A model generated the notes under the pieces. That model was not told the origin of the DNA. It made no database searches and worked only from the letters and a program-made list of their open reading frames with translations. From Blautia liquoris (lineage in GTDB: Bacteria; Bacillota; Clostridia; Lachnospirales; Lachnospiraceae), in the NCBI RefSeq assembly GCF_015159595.1, contig NZ_CP063304.1:2356001-2420000 (forward strand): a DNA stretch of 64,000 bases. The letters are read 5' to 3'. The stretch's first letter is position 1; each line of letters begins with the position of its first letter. Of the stretch, positions 36,316 to 45,029 are shown piece after piece. Made by a program: the position numbers and the translations under genes.

Positions 36316-37451
36316 GAATCTTGTTCCTCCATTTCGTGTAGCAGATTGTACAATTTTTCCTGTTCCCCAGGGGTTTTACAATAGGTCACACAGATCAGCT
36401 TTTGTTTCGGTCTCCATAACTTTTCAAAAGCGGTGTAACTGTTTTCCACATTTCCTACAGCCCTGGCATTCAATACAATTTTGGACCCATTAAATGGATC
36501 TGCAAAATGCTCCGGATTATTGGGACTCGGATCTGTCTCAATCGAAAAAGCCCCGTCAGCACACCGAATATTGCGATAGCTCTTTACCATATTGATCTTT
36601 TTCTCCCATACACCACAGGAATGATACGCAAAACCTCCGAATTCATCGCCAATCATCTCGTCGAGATCCTGAAACAGTTCTTCATAATCCTCTTCACTTA
36701 ACATGATAGAAGTGTCATCACTTAAACCAATGCCTGTAAAAACACGGCTGCTTGCAAAGCCATGTCCGGGCCTTGCAAGCGCATCTCCGATAAGTTTTTT
36801 CTGCTCCTTTAAGAATTCAATTAAAAGCTCACTGCAAAGCCTTGCGGCTCCCTTAAGTCCTTCCGGATCCTCATAGACTTCCATAAACATGTCTGTTACA
36901 GGCAAGAGATATGTAAGCATGTTCATCGGAGACTGCAGGTCGCTAAACGACACGGGAATCTTCCCCTTCGTCTGGTCCATAAAGTACTCAATCATTTCCA
37001 GATTATACTTTCCCTCTGGTGTTTGGGCAATAGGAATATAATCGGAATCCAGAATCTCCCTGGCAGAAGAAAACTTGGCATCCACACTTGGGGCCTGACC
37101 CAAAAGCCAGCGATACCGCGTGCCAAAACAGGAGGCGATATAACCGATTCCATACCATGGCTCAAGAAAATTCGCGATGTCAGCTTTAAAATCCATGCTG
37201 GCTTTCAATGCTCCTAGCTGCAGTGCCAGAGATTCCCTGTAATCTTTACATTTGTCATAAAAAACTCCATTTGCCCTCACGCGACGATAAACTAACAGCC
37301 CGTGATCCCGTTCGGTAAAAGTCTTATTCCTTTCAAGTAATTTGCTCTCATAATCCGCATATGCATCCAGATCGAAGGCATTCGGATCGATTGGAGTCAC
37401 CTCAGTTCCCTGTGAATCTTGTAATGTTGTGTCAAATATTGCTTGTTCCAT
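36312..37451 (-). CDS. URO-D-family methyltransferase-like protein linked to sugar ABC transporter (copy 4)
   Basis: A 379-residue member of the same superfamily, distant from copies 1-3. The HxC motif is FAYHSCGVWEKK and a late Cys lies in LICVTYCKTPGE. An acidic lining (SLSDDTSIMLSEEDYEELF) resembles the Asp/Glu-rich substrate region of MtaA-type enzymes. The stop overlaps the start of copy 3. It follows the second permease by 11 bases, firmly in the transporter operon. No corrinoid protein is encoded in the unit. Confidence 0.78.
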   Translation of the reverse strand: MEQAIFDTTLQDSQGTEVTPIDPNAFDLDAYADYESKLLERNKTFTERDHGLLVYRRVRANGVFYDKCKDYRESLALQLGALKASMDFKADIANFLEPWYGIGYIASCFGTRYRWLLGQAPSVDAKFSSAREILDSDYIPIAQTPEGKYNLEMIEYFMDQTKGKIPVSFSDLQSPMNMLTYLLPVTDMFMEVYEDPEGLKGAARLCSELLIEFLKEQKKLIGDALARPGHGFASSRVFTGIGLSDDTSIMLSEEDYEELFQDLDEMIGDEFGGFAYHSCGVWEKKINMVKSYRNIRCADGAFSIETDPSPNNPEHFADPFNGSKIVLNARAVGNVENSYTAFEKLWRPKQKLICVTYCKTPGEQEKLYNLLHEMEEQDS

Positions 37452-37462
37452 ATCTGTCCTCT

Positions 37463-38302
37463 CTATCCTTTGATGGCTCCTGCCATGATACCTTTTACAA
37501 AATATTTCTGCATACTTAAGAAGATCACCATGACTGGAATCAGAGATAAAATAATAGTTGCCGTCAATGTTCCATATTGCCAGGAAGCAGCTTCATCTCT
37601 TAAAAATGTAATTCCTACAGCCAGTGTCTGTGATTTTGGAGTAACGCTTAACGTGCGTGCATACGTAAATTCACCCCATACTGTAACAAAGGTCATTATG
37701 ATTACTGTTGCAATACCTGACTTAACAACAGGAATCACGGTTTTTGAAAACGTCTGCCACTGATTTGCTCCATCAATCCGGGCGGCCTCCATCATTTCAT
37801 TCGGCACTCCGTTAAACTGACCTCGCATGATAAAAACTGACATGGGAAGATTCGTCGCTATATATGGAAGAATCAATCCCAGATTTGTATCAATCATGTT
37901 CATCTTTGACTGCATGATATAAATCGGAATCAGATATATAACATAAGGCAAAGTAATAACCAACATGATGAATCCTTCGAATATCTTTTTTCCGTAATAT
38001 TCAAATTTCGAAAAAGAATAACCTAATGTCGCTGCAAAAATAACATTAAACAGTACACTCCAAAAAGATACAACGACAGAATTTTTAAAATAGGAAAAGA
38101 AACTTCCTAGTTTGGTAAAGATAGATCTGTAATGTCCAAAGTAAAGATGAGATGGCAAAAATTTCAAAATGTTCGTATAAATTTCATCATTCACTTTCAC
38201 GGATGTAAGAAGCGTCCATATAAATGGAATCAGCCAACCGAAAGATATCAGTGCCAAAATCAATCCGACAAAAAATCTCGCAACTTTTTTCTTACTCAGC
38301 AT
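37463..38302 (-). CDS. Carbohydrate ABC transporter permease (MalG type), second system
   Basis: A 279-residue six-span permease with EAA loop MEAARIDGANQWQTFSK and the CUT1 ending GIMAGAIKG. It overlaps the other permease gene by 11 bases. It belongs to the operon LacI, binding protein, two permeases, two URO-D proteins. No ATPase gene is present. Confidence 0.92.
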   Translation of the reverse strand: MLSKKKVARFFVGLILALISFGWLIPFIWTLLTSVKVNDEIYTNILKFLPSHLYFGHYRSIFTKLGSFFSYFKNSVVVSFWSVLFNVIFAATLGYSFSKFEYYGKKIFEGFIMLVITLPYVIYLIPIYIMQSKMNMIDTNLGLILPYIATNLPMSVFIMRGQFNGVPNEMMEAARIDGANQWQTFSKTVIPVVKSGIATVIIMTFVTVWGEFTYARTLSVTPKSQTLAVGITFLRDEAASWQYGTLTATIILSLIPVMVIFLSMQKYFVKGIMAGAIKG

Positions 38303-39233
38303 GGCTCACCACTCCTTTCCTTTTTCTCTTACTTTTTACTTCATCGACGTTTTTATCTCGATTGGCAAACATATTAATTGCAGAAAGAATTAAGATGATA
38401 ATTCCCATAAAATATCCGATTGCAGAAGCATATCCCATCTCATAATACTTAAAGGCGTTCTGCCATGTATATTGATAGAGAACTAAAGTCGAAGTACCTG
38501 GTCCTCCGTTTGTCATCACAAAGGGTTGTTCGAACACTTTCACTGACTGTATAATAGCCCACACTCCGCAGACAATATAACTTTCCTTCAAGTTCGGAAG
38601 AATGATTCGAAATGTTGTCTGTATCGAATTAGACCCGTCAATCTTTGCTGCTTCAATAATATCGTCTGGGATATTTGCAAGCCCGGCCATAAAGAAAATC
38701 ACCAACATACCCATGTTTTTCCAAAGGCTCACAACGATAATTGAAAACATTGCCCATTTTCCTTCGCCAAGCCAATTATGTGTCCATGATTTAAGACCAA
38801 AGATCTGTGTCAGTACTGAATTTAACAGACCATACTGATTATTAAAGATCCATTGAAAGATGATACCGGTCAATGATAACGGAACAACCATAGACATGAA
38901 GATACATGTGCGATATATCCCGGATCCCTTTACGCCTTTATCGAGTAATAGCGCTATAATCAGTGACAAAATCATAAGAGACGGAAAAAAAGCCAGTGTA
39001 AAGACGGCAGTATTTCGAAATGAATCGAGAAAATAACTGTCTTTAAACATATTGATGTAATTCTCCAGCCCGCATAATGCAGGCTGGGAATCGAAAGCAA
39101 AATTATAATTTGTAAAACTTAGATAAAAGGACCGCAAAAGCGGATAGCCCATGTAAAGAACAGCAAAGATCATGCCTGGTGCCGCAAAAGCGTATCCCGC
39201 TAACATGCTCTTTTTACGATAACCCATTTTCAT
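38292..39233 (-). CDS. Carbohydrate ABC transporter permease (MalF/UgpA type), second system
   Basis: A 313-residue permease with six membrane segments and EAA loop IIEAAKIDGSNSIQTTFR. It ends in a basic tail (KSKRKRKGVVSHAE), overlapping the next permease. The binding lipoprotein lies 28 bases upstream. Confidence 0.92.
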   Translation of the reverse strand: MKMGYRKKSMLAGYAFAAPGMIFAVLYMGYPLLRSFYLSFTNYNFAFDSQPALCGLENYINMFKDSYFLDSFRNTAVFTLAFFPSLMILSLIIALLLDKGVKGSGIYRTCIFMSMVVPLSLTGIIFQWIFNNQYGLLNSVLTQIFGLKSWTHNWLGEGKWAMFSIIVVSLWKNMGMLVIFFMAGLANIPDDIIEAAKIDGSNSIQTTFRIILPNLKESYIVCGVWAIIQSVKVFEQPFVMTNGGPGTSTLVLYQYTWQNAFKYYEMGYASAIGYFMGIIILILSAINMFANRDKNVDEVKSKRKRKGVVSHAE

Positions 39234-39261
39234 CTTATTTACCCCACTTTAAACTGAAGTC

Positions 39262-40587
39262 TTATGACATTCCGTTACTTAAATCAAGTTTTCCGATATA
39301 TTCGTCCATTCTTGTCTGGAAGTCATCCACAGATTCAGCTCCTGTGAGATACTGCTGTACCTCGGTCTGAATATAGGTATCCAGTTTTGTTGTATCTTTA
39401 TATAGCGGTGCAGTAATTGCGTTTTCAGTAAATTTTAAAACCTCCGGCCAATATTTGTTGTCAAGATTATCATAATGTGCCTTGAGTGGAGACATCTTAC
39501 CATATCCATTGATCGCTCCCTGCTGGAAACTGTCTTTTAATAATTCTTCTTTCATAAACTGAATGGCCAAATCCTGATTTTTCGAGACTTTCGGAATAAC
39601 CATACCATGTATATAGTTCAAAGAACCGTGCTCGTCTGTGCCAGGAACTGGCATAACACCCACATTTTCAGCTCCGAGATTCTCCCCCGCTTCAATCCAT
39701 CTGGAAGCCGGAGCAAGATGCATAGCCAGCTGACCCGACTTAAACTGTGTGCGGTTTGCATCCATATCAGCAAATACATCAGTTGTGGTATAGCCGTCAT
39801 CCACTAGTTTTTTCCATGTTTCCATAAGACCTTTAACCTTGTCTCCGGTGAAATCCATAGTCTTATCATCATCTTTAAATATTGTTCCGGCAACACCATT
39901 CAGACAGGCTTCGTAGGTATAAAGCATCATGTTTGCACCCCAGTCGATGCCAAATCCCGTCTGTCCATCCTTTGTCAGTTTCTTTGCATATTCATACAAT
40001 TCGTTCCAATCTTTAGCCGGTATAATTTCACCTTTATCATCGACAAGACCTGCTTCTTTCATCATAGGTATATTACATACAATACCTACTACCTCTCCCA
40101 GCAGAGGAATCATAAACTGTTTTCCTTCAATATTTCCATTTTCAAGGAAGGTATCATAGAACTTATCTTTTGTAAAATCGCCGTTGAAGAAATTATCGTC
40201 CGTGAATTCTACAATATAATCATTCGATGCATAGGGAACGGTTTGTGACCGATCTCCGCCGATAGCGATATCACAGCTAGTCTTGCCCTGAGACCATTCA
40301 AGCATTGAAGTAGTCACATCCACATTATCCACCTGATTGTATGTAACCGTGACTCCAGGATGATTTTTTTCAAAACTGCTTTTGGCTCCCTCAAAGTCAT
40401 ACTTTCCCATCATCCAAGCCTGAACCGTAACCCTTAAATTATTATCTCCTTTTGCATTTGATTCTGTTTTTGCTGAGCCTCCTTTGACTTCTTTTTTTGC
40501 TGATCCGCCGCATCCCGCTAATGTTGCAGCTGTCATAACTCCCGCCAATGCGACCGCTGTCATCTTTCTAAAACTTTCCTTTCTCAT
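39262..40587 (-). CDS. Sugar ABC transporter binding lipoprotein, second system
   Basis: A 441-residue SBP_bac_1-type binding protein with signal peptide MRKESFRKMTAVALAGV and lipobox LAGCGGS. The start at 40587 has GGAGG ten bases upstream; an ATG at 40602 overlaps that site and is rejected. The chemical nature of the ligand is not clear; its operon carries two URO-D-type methyltransferase-like genes in place of glycosidases, so a methylated or methoxylated carbohydrate-like compound is a plausible ligand. Confidence 0.92.
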   Translation of the reverse strand: MRKESFRKMTAVALAGVMTAATLAGCGGSAKKEVKGGSAKTESNAKGDNNLRVTVQAWMMGKYDFEGAKSSFEKNHPGVTVTYNQVDNVDVTTSMLEWSQGKTSCDIAIGGDRSQTVPYASNDYIVEFTDDNFFNGDFTKDKFYDTFLENGNIEGKQFMIPLLGEVVGIVCNIPMMKEAGLVDDKGEIIPAKDWNELYEYAKKLTKDGQTGFGIDWGANMMLYTYEACLNGVAGTIFKDDDKTMDFTGDKVKGLMETWKKLVDDGYTTTDVFADMDANRTQFKSGQLAMHLAPASRWIEAGENLGAENVGVMPVPGTDEHGSLNYIHGMVIPKVSKNQDLAIQFMKEELLKDSFQQGAINGYGKMSPLKAHYDNLDNKYWPEVLKFTENAITAPLYKDTTKLDTYIQTEVQQYLTGAESVDDFQTRMDEYIGKLDLSNGMS

Positions 40588-40661
40588 AAAACAATCCTCC
40601 ATTTGTTTTTTATTTTCACAGCATATACTGTAAAAAGCAACTACACCAAAAAAATACCCAC

Positions 40662-41708
40662 TTACAAAAAATATTTGTAGTTTTCTTTTACTACCAGACT
40701 CAAAGTCCCCAAAGTCTGTTTCTCATAATTCATACGAGGATTAATTAAGCATTCATATAGATCTTTCATTGCTTTTTCCCCGTGTTCTCTGTGTGATTGA
40801 TAAATCGATGCCTTTAAAATACCGCTTTCAAAAAAAGGCTGTAACTCCTGAAATACGTCGGTCCCAACAATGGGAGGGAGTTCAAATTCCGTTCGATTGT
40901 CAAAAAATTCGCAGACCCAATAAGTAGCCCTTGCATTGCTTGTGATGATTCCCTTTATGTCCCTGCTGTTCAAAAGATTGATCAGCTGCTTTTTCCCGCT
41001 TTCTGCTTCATATCCATTAAAGTTTACGAGCTCCTGTTTCATGTTCAGTTCTCGCATCTTCTCTTTTACACCTTGAAAATATTCCTGATAGCTGACTCTT
41101 TGGTTTGGCCCATTTACCAGCACTAGGACCCCTTCGTCCTTTTTCATCAAAAAGTGCATCATATTCACAGCAAGTCGTCCCATATCAATACTGGATGTTT
41201 TAATACAACAGCAGATACCTTGAAGGATTGTACCTCTGTCAATCAGTGCCACCTTCGTACCTCTTCTTATAAATCTTGTAACCCAGTTTAATGACGCCTC
41301 ATCATCGCACAGAGTGACAAGTCCATGAAGATTTTCATCCGTTTCATCGAACAGCTTTTCAAGAGCATCGGATATATACCCAATACCACCTACTGCCTCC
41401 ACATATGTGATCGTAACTTTATTCTTTTCTATCTCGCTGGCTCCACGATATATGCCATCCCATAACCCACTATAATAAAATCGTTCGTCCGCCTCGTTTT
41501 TTGGCAAAAGAACAACGATATGAAACTTCTCTCTGCGCAGCATAGAAGCTGCTTCATCCATTCGATAATTACTTTTCTCAACTTCCAGAAGAATTTTCTT
41601 TCTAAGTTCCTCACTGATTCCTTTTGTTCCATGCAAGGCTCTATGTACCGAAGTAATTGATGTTCCCGTTCGTTTCGCAATATCTTTTATTGTTACTTTC
41701 TCAGACAC
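40662..41708 (-). CDS. LacI-family transcriptional regulator (first of two)
   Basis: A 348-residue regulator with N-terminal helix-turn-helix VTIKDIAKRTGTSITSVHRA followed by LHGTKGISEELRKKI, and a Peripla_BP_4-type ligand domain. The usual TVSRVLN of the recognition helix is SVHRALH. It lies 74 bases ahead of the binding-protein gene on the same strand and 30 bases behind a dense AACGTT operator array, so it probably controls itself and the ABC/URO-D operon. Closely similar to the regulator at 42166-43209. Confidence 0.9.
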   Translation of the reverse strand: MSEKVTIKDIAKRTGTSITSVHRALHGTKGISEELRKKILLEVEKSNYRMDEAASMLRREKFHIVVLLPKNEADERFYYSGLWDGIYRGASEIEKNKVTITYVEAVGGIGYISDALEKLFDETDENLHGLVTLCDDEASLNWVTRFIRRGTKVALIDRGTILQGICCCIKTSSIDMGRLAVNMMHFLMKKDEGVLVLVNGPNQRVSYQEYFQGVKEKMRELNMKQELVNFNGYEAESGKKQLINLLNSRDIKGIITSNARATYWVCEFFDNRTEFELPPIVGTDVFQELQPFFESGILKASIYQSHREHGEKAMKDLYECLINPRMNYEKQTLGTLSLVVKENYKYFL

Positions 41709-41737
41709 AATTTTCGACTTCCCCCTCTGGTTCCATA

Positions 41738-41776
41738 TTTTCGTAAACGTTATTAATAACGTTTACGAAAACGTTT
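41738..41776. promoter_or_regulatory. LacI-type operator array (three phased AACGTT sites)
   Basis: A 34-base perfect palindrome (41738-41771) contains AACGTT at 41746 and 41758; a third AACGTT follows at 41770. The three sites are spaced by exactly 12 bases. AACGTT-type centres are typical for LacI-family operators. It lies 30 bases upstream of the first LacI gene. Confidence 0.75.
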
Positions 41777-41924
41777 TCTCAAATTTCATTATCATCCTTT
41801 GTTATTGATTTGTCAACCACAGTTTATATATTCTCTATTATTGCAGATAAATTCAATATTTTTTTGTGCATATTTACATACCATACTAAATTTGTACAGC
41901 TTATATTTATTCAAATGATGCAAA

Positions 41925-42122
41925 TACACGGATTACGAGCATGAAACGCAGAACCTTTTGACCCCTTATGATACACGGATTGTTACGCTCTTCGAGCTCT
42001 CACAATCCTAAAAACATTCGAATTCCACCCTAATCGGGTTGCGTTCTCATGTTTTTACGGGTCCCAAAGTCATGCTTTTTCATGCGAGCATGAAACGCAG
42101 GACCTTTTGACCCTGGTATCAT
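41925..42122 (-). repeat. Dispersed structured element, copy B, plus a truncated unit
   Basis: A 155-nt unit (41968-42122, sense on the minus strand), the same length as copy A. It shares the ATGATACCAGGGTC start, P1 GGGTC/GACCC, P2 TTTCATGC/GCATGAAA and P3 ACCC/GGGT. P4 (41977-42008) has outer arms GGATTGT/ACAATCC and inner arms GCTC/GAGC, both compensated relative to copy A. A shortened second unit follows (41925-41967): P1 and the first arm of P2 are joined straight to the end of P4 (CGTAATCCGTGTA), an internal deletion. The region lies between the two LacI genes. Confidence 0.8.
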
Positions 42123-42125
42123 TCA

Positions 42126-42163
42126 AATAGCTGTAATGCAAGAAACGTTGCATTACAGCTATT
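42126..42163. terminator. Long perfect hairpin after the second LacI gene
   Basis: Two 16-base arms (42126-42141 and 42148-42163) form a perfect stem with a 6-base loop, three bases past the stop codon of the regulator gene. On the minus strand only a short T run follows, so termination may be partial. Confidence 0.7.
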
Positions 42164-42165
42164 CT

Positions 42166-43209
42166 CTATAAGAAACATTCTACATTGCTTTTCATCAAAA
42201 GTACCGGCGGCATAACATGATCTTCCTGTTCCTGAATCCCCCTGCTGAGATATTTATGCATTTTTAAGACGGCCTGAGTCCCCTGATCCCAGTGAAACTG
42301 GCAGATAACAGCATTGAGAATTCCCTTTTCAAAGTAAGGGATCAGTTCTTCATAAACATCTGTACCTAATATCAAAAAATCCCTGTCGATATTCAATTCA
42401 TCCACCAGTTTGCAAATACAATACGTGTTCCTTGCATTGCACATGAAAATTCCCTGAATATTTTCCCGCTGTAAGATCTCTCTGCTCTTTTTTTCGATCT
42501 CATCACTTCCGAATCCCTCCACTTTTATGAGATCATAGCCGTACTCTTTCATCTTCTCTTCAAAATTCGACGCATACACACGGTTACTGTAGATGTGCTC
42601 ATCTCCACAAAATGTAAGGATCTTTCCCTTTTCTTTTCTGATTCCATAATCCATAAACTCTGCTGCCAATATACCACACCGTGCATGATCTGCCTTGATA
42701 CAGCTGACCATCGAACTTTTTTCATCATAGTAGCTGGACAAAAGGACCGTAAATACACCACGCTTAGCAAACCGGCCAATCCAGATATTTGCTTTCTCAC
42801 TGTCAGCCATCGTGATTAAACCATCTATCTCATCCAGTTTCTCATCATATACGCGTTCCAGTTCTCTCCATATCTGAGACAAAGGATAATCCGACTCTAC
42901 AAAATCATAATAGATCTTATACTGATCCATATTCTGAGCTGCATCCTGAATCCCTTTCCAGATTCCTCTGAAATAAAAGCGATCCTCTTTGTGAGCTTTC
43001 GGCAAAACGACTACTACCTTTTTTGCCCTGCGTTTCAAGACAGATGCAGCCTCGTCAATCTGGTAATTTGTTCGGACAACCTCTTCCATAATGCGTGCCC
43101 GTGTCTCTTCACTGACTCCGCTTTTTCCATAAATAGCTCGATGAACGGTACCTAAAGAGACACCTGTCCTTTCAGCAATCTCTTTTAATGTCACCTTTTT
43201 CTTCTGCAA
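42166..43209 (-). CDS. LacI-family transcriptional regulator (second of two)
   Basis: A 347-residue paralogue of the regulator at 40662-41708. The helix-turn-helix reads VTLKEIAERTGVSLGTVHRA; the following IYGKSGVSEETRARI and the linker YQIDEAASVLKRRAKKVVVV align with the first copy. It follows the URO-D gene at 43256 by 46 bases on the same strand. The pair of related regulators beside related operons suggests duplication of the whole regulon. Ligand unknown. Confidence 0.9.
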   Translation of the reverse strand: MQKKKVTLKEIAERTGVSLGTVHRAIYGKSGVSEETRARIMEEVVRTNYQIDEAASVLKRRAKKVVVVLPKAHKEDRFYFRGIWKGIQDAAQNMDQYKIYYDFVESDYPLSQIWRELERVYDEKLDEIDGLITMADSEKANIWIGRFAKRGVFTVLLSSYYDEKSSMVSCIKADHARCGILAAEFMDYGIRKEKGKILTFCGDEHIYSNRVYASNFEEKMKEYGYDLIKVEGFGSDEIEKKSREILQRENIQGIFMCNARNTYCICKLVDELNIDRDFLILGTDVYEELIPYFEKGILNAVICQFHWDQGTQAVLKMHKYLSRGIQEQEDHVMPPVLLMKSNVECFL

Positions 43210-43255
43210 ATATTATATAACCTCCTGTAATGAAAAATGTCAGTTTCTTGAACTT

Positions 43256-44395
43256 TTAATATCTGGAAGCAGCCCGCGCACCCCTTAGAAGAGCTTTAAC
43301 GTTCTCAACTGGAGTTCCCGTTTCCAGATAATCTGAGCAGGCAAAGATATAGTGCCCTCCCTCTTTTCCAATGGCCATAACTTCATATGCCTTTTCTTCA
43401 ATCTCTTCCGGCGATTTTTCTTTTAAAAAATGAATCTGATCAAAATTACCGAAGAGTATCAGATCCTTTCCAAAATACTTTTTGGCGTCTGCCAGGTGGT
43501 TGTCTCCTTGTGGTGATTCCGAAATAGTCTCCCACACGGTAATTCCCAGCTTTTTATATGCCGGATACAGACTTACAGCTTTCCCGCAATTGTGATAAAT
43601 ACACGGCTTACGCCCATCTCGAAGAATATCAATGGCTCTCTTTTCATAAGGAAGAACGTACTCTTCAAAATAATCAGATCCCATCATGCCGCCATTGGCA
43701 ATGTTTCCCTGCATGCCTACACAGTCATATTCGCTCTGAATAAATATCTCATGATCCAAGCAAACCAAATCAGAGAAAAAGCTCATATAATCATCATAAT
43801 AATCCTCTTCGGTTAACGCGTCAACCATCATATCCTGAACATTTATATAAGTAGAAGCGAGATTGTATACCCCTCCCATTGACCACGGGCAGGAAATTCC
43901 AAGATCCTGGATTTCCTTCTTTGCAATTTTTCCCGATTTGAGAATATGATCCACATCCTTTTTCTCTCTTCTTGGACAATATTTCTTAAATACCTCGAAA
44001 TCATCCGAATCCTTGATCAGATACTCCATCGTGCTAAAGTGGATCCCGTTTAACATCTTTTCCTGGTATGGAGCCCCCTCAACCTGTTTCAAAGTTCTTT
44101 CCGGAGTTTTTACTGTAATCGTCCTCACATAATTTCCCTGAATCACATCCACGTGATTGTCTACATCCCAATTCAAAAAACTTCTCTGCAGAAAATAGGG
44201 AATTTCATTTACATACTGTCTGGTAACCAAATCAAAATCCAGTTCTTTTCGCAGAGCCACCGCATCAAAAAGGCGATCTGTGTTTTTCTTATTATAATAA
44301 TAAGACAGATATTCCTCCTGAATAAACGGGCTTACCGGAACCATATCCGGTGTTTCATTATGTAACACGCATAACAATCTCTCTCTTGATGTCAT
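43256..44395 (-). CDS. URO-D-family methyltransferase-like protein (copy 5)
   Basis: A 379-residue URO-D superfamily protein starting MTSRERLLCVLHNETPDMVP, the usual start of MtaA-like proteins. The HxC motif is CIYHNCGKAV and a late Cys lies in YIFACSDYLETGTPVEN, matching the MtaA Zn ligands (His, Cys, Cys). It forms a two-gene unit with the second LacI. A region 23-47 bases upstream contains AACGTT and resembles the operator array of the other LacI gene. Methyltransferase role inferred. Confidence 0.83.
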   Translation of the reverse strand: MTSRERLLCVLHNETPDMVPVSPFIQEEYLSYYYNKKNTDRLFDAVALRKELDFDLVTRQYVNEIPYFLQRSFLNWDVDNHVDVIQGNYVRTITVKTPERTLKQVEGAPYQEKMLNGIHFSTMEYLIKDSDDFEVFKKYCPRREKKDVDHILKSGKIAKKEIQDLGISCPWSMGGVYNLASTYINVQDMMVDALTEEDYYDDYMSFFSDLVCLDHEIFIQSEYDCVGMQGNIANGGMMGSDYFEEYVLPYEKRAIDILRDGRKPCIYHNCGKAVSLYPAYKKLGITVWETISESPQGDNHLADAKKYFGKDLILFGNFDQIHFLKEKSPEEIEEKAYEVMAIGKEGGHYIFACSDYLETGTPVENVKALLRGARAASRY

Positions 44396-44417
44396 AGAAC
44401 CTTCTCCTCTCTACTAA

Positions 44418-44442
44418 ATCGTTTTAGTTTAACGTTATTATA
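44418..44442. promoter_or_regulatory. Candidate LacI operator ahead of URO-D copy 5
   Basis: On the minus strand TAATAACGTTAAAC followed by AAAACGATTT closely parallels TAATAACGTTTACG and AAAACGTTTTC of the array at 41738-41776. Shared operator sequence suggests shared control by one or both LacI proteins. Confidence 0.55.
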
Positions 44443-44487
44443 AAGAGAAACATTAATAATGTCAACAATGTTCACCGTTAAATATTA

Positions 44488-44535
44488 CAAAAAGCCTCAC
44501 TCCTCTGATACTCTCAGACGAATGAGACTCTTTCT
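44488..44535 (-). terminator. Terminator after the VOC gene
   Basis: On the minus strand GTCTCATTCGTCTGA pairs with TCAGAGGAGTGAGGC around a short loop and is followed by TTTTT. Confidence 0.85.
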
Positions 44536-44568
44536 TATCTTACTTTTTCTCTTTGACAGGAAGCGTTC

Positions 44569-44916
44569 TTATCTCTGCATAATGTGTATCGCAAATCCCC
44601 CAAATTCACCTGCAAGATATATGTTTTTCAGTTTCTCGTCATCGTTATAGGCGGCGGTATCCATGTTGAAGGAGAATCCTTTTTCCTTCAATTCCTCCAC
44701 AGCAGAAGTCAGGTCTGCTGTGCCCAAGGCAATATGTCCGTTGGTTCCAAGGTATGGAGCCTTCATGCACTCAAAGTAAGGACCGGCAAAATCCGACTTA
44801 TGTCCCATGCGTGGCTCCAGATTAAACATCGTACTCAGAAGATTAGCTAACTTTTCTGCTTCTTGCTCATTTTCCGTGTTGATGCCGACATGCAGTAATT
44901 CAAACTTATTTTTCAT
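44569..44916 (-). CDS. VOC-superfamily (glyoxalase/dioxygenase-fold) protein
   Basis: A 115-residue single VOC domain: LLHVGINTENEQEAEKLA at the start, PYLGTNGHIALGTADL in the middle and GEFGGFAIHIMQR at the end. The sequence resembles the VOC domain sometimes found at the C-terminus of clostridial KDPG/KHG aldolases, here standing alone. A metal site may be formed by His and Glu residues. Probable single-gene unit with its own terminator; function not assigned. Confidence 0.8.
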   Translation of the reverse strand: MKNKFELLHVGINTENEQEAEKLANLLSTMFNLEPRMGHKSDFAGPYFECMKAPYLGTNGHIALGTADLTSAVEELKEKGFSFNMDTAAYNDDEKLKNIYLAGEFGGFAIHIMQR

Positions 44917-45029
44917 ACCTTTACACCTCTTTATTTTTTATGAAGACGATATTGGGTTCCGGGTCATAATTCCGATATCCTCTACCGATACCTTCATTAT
45001 ACACCATTTTTTTAAAAAGGGAGGGGTAT

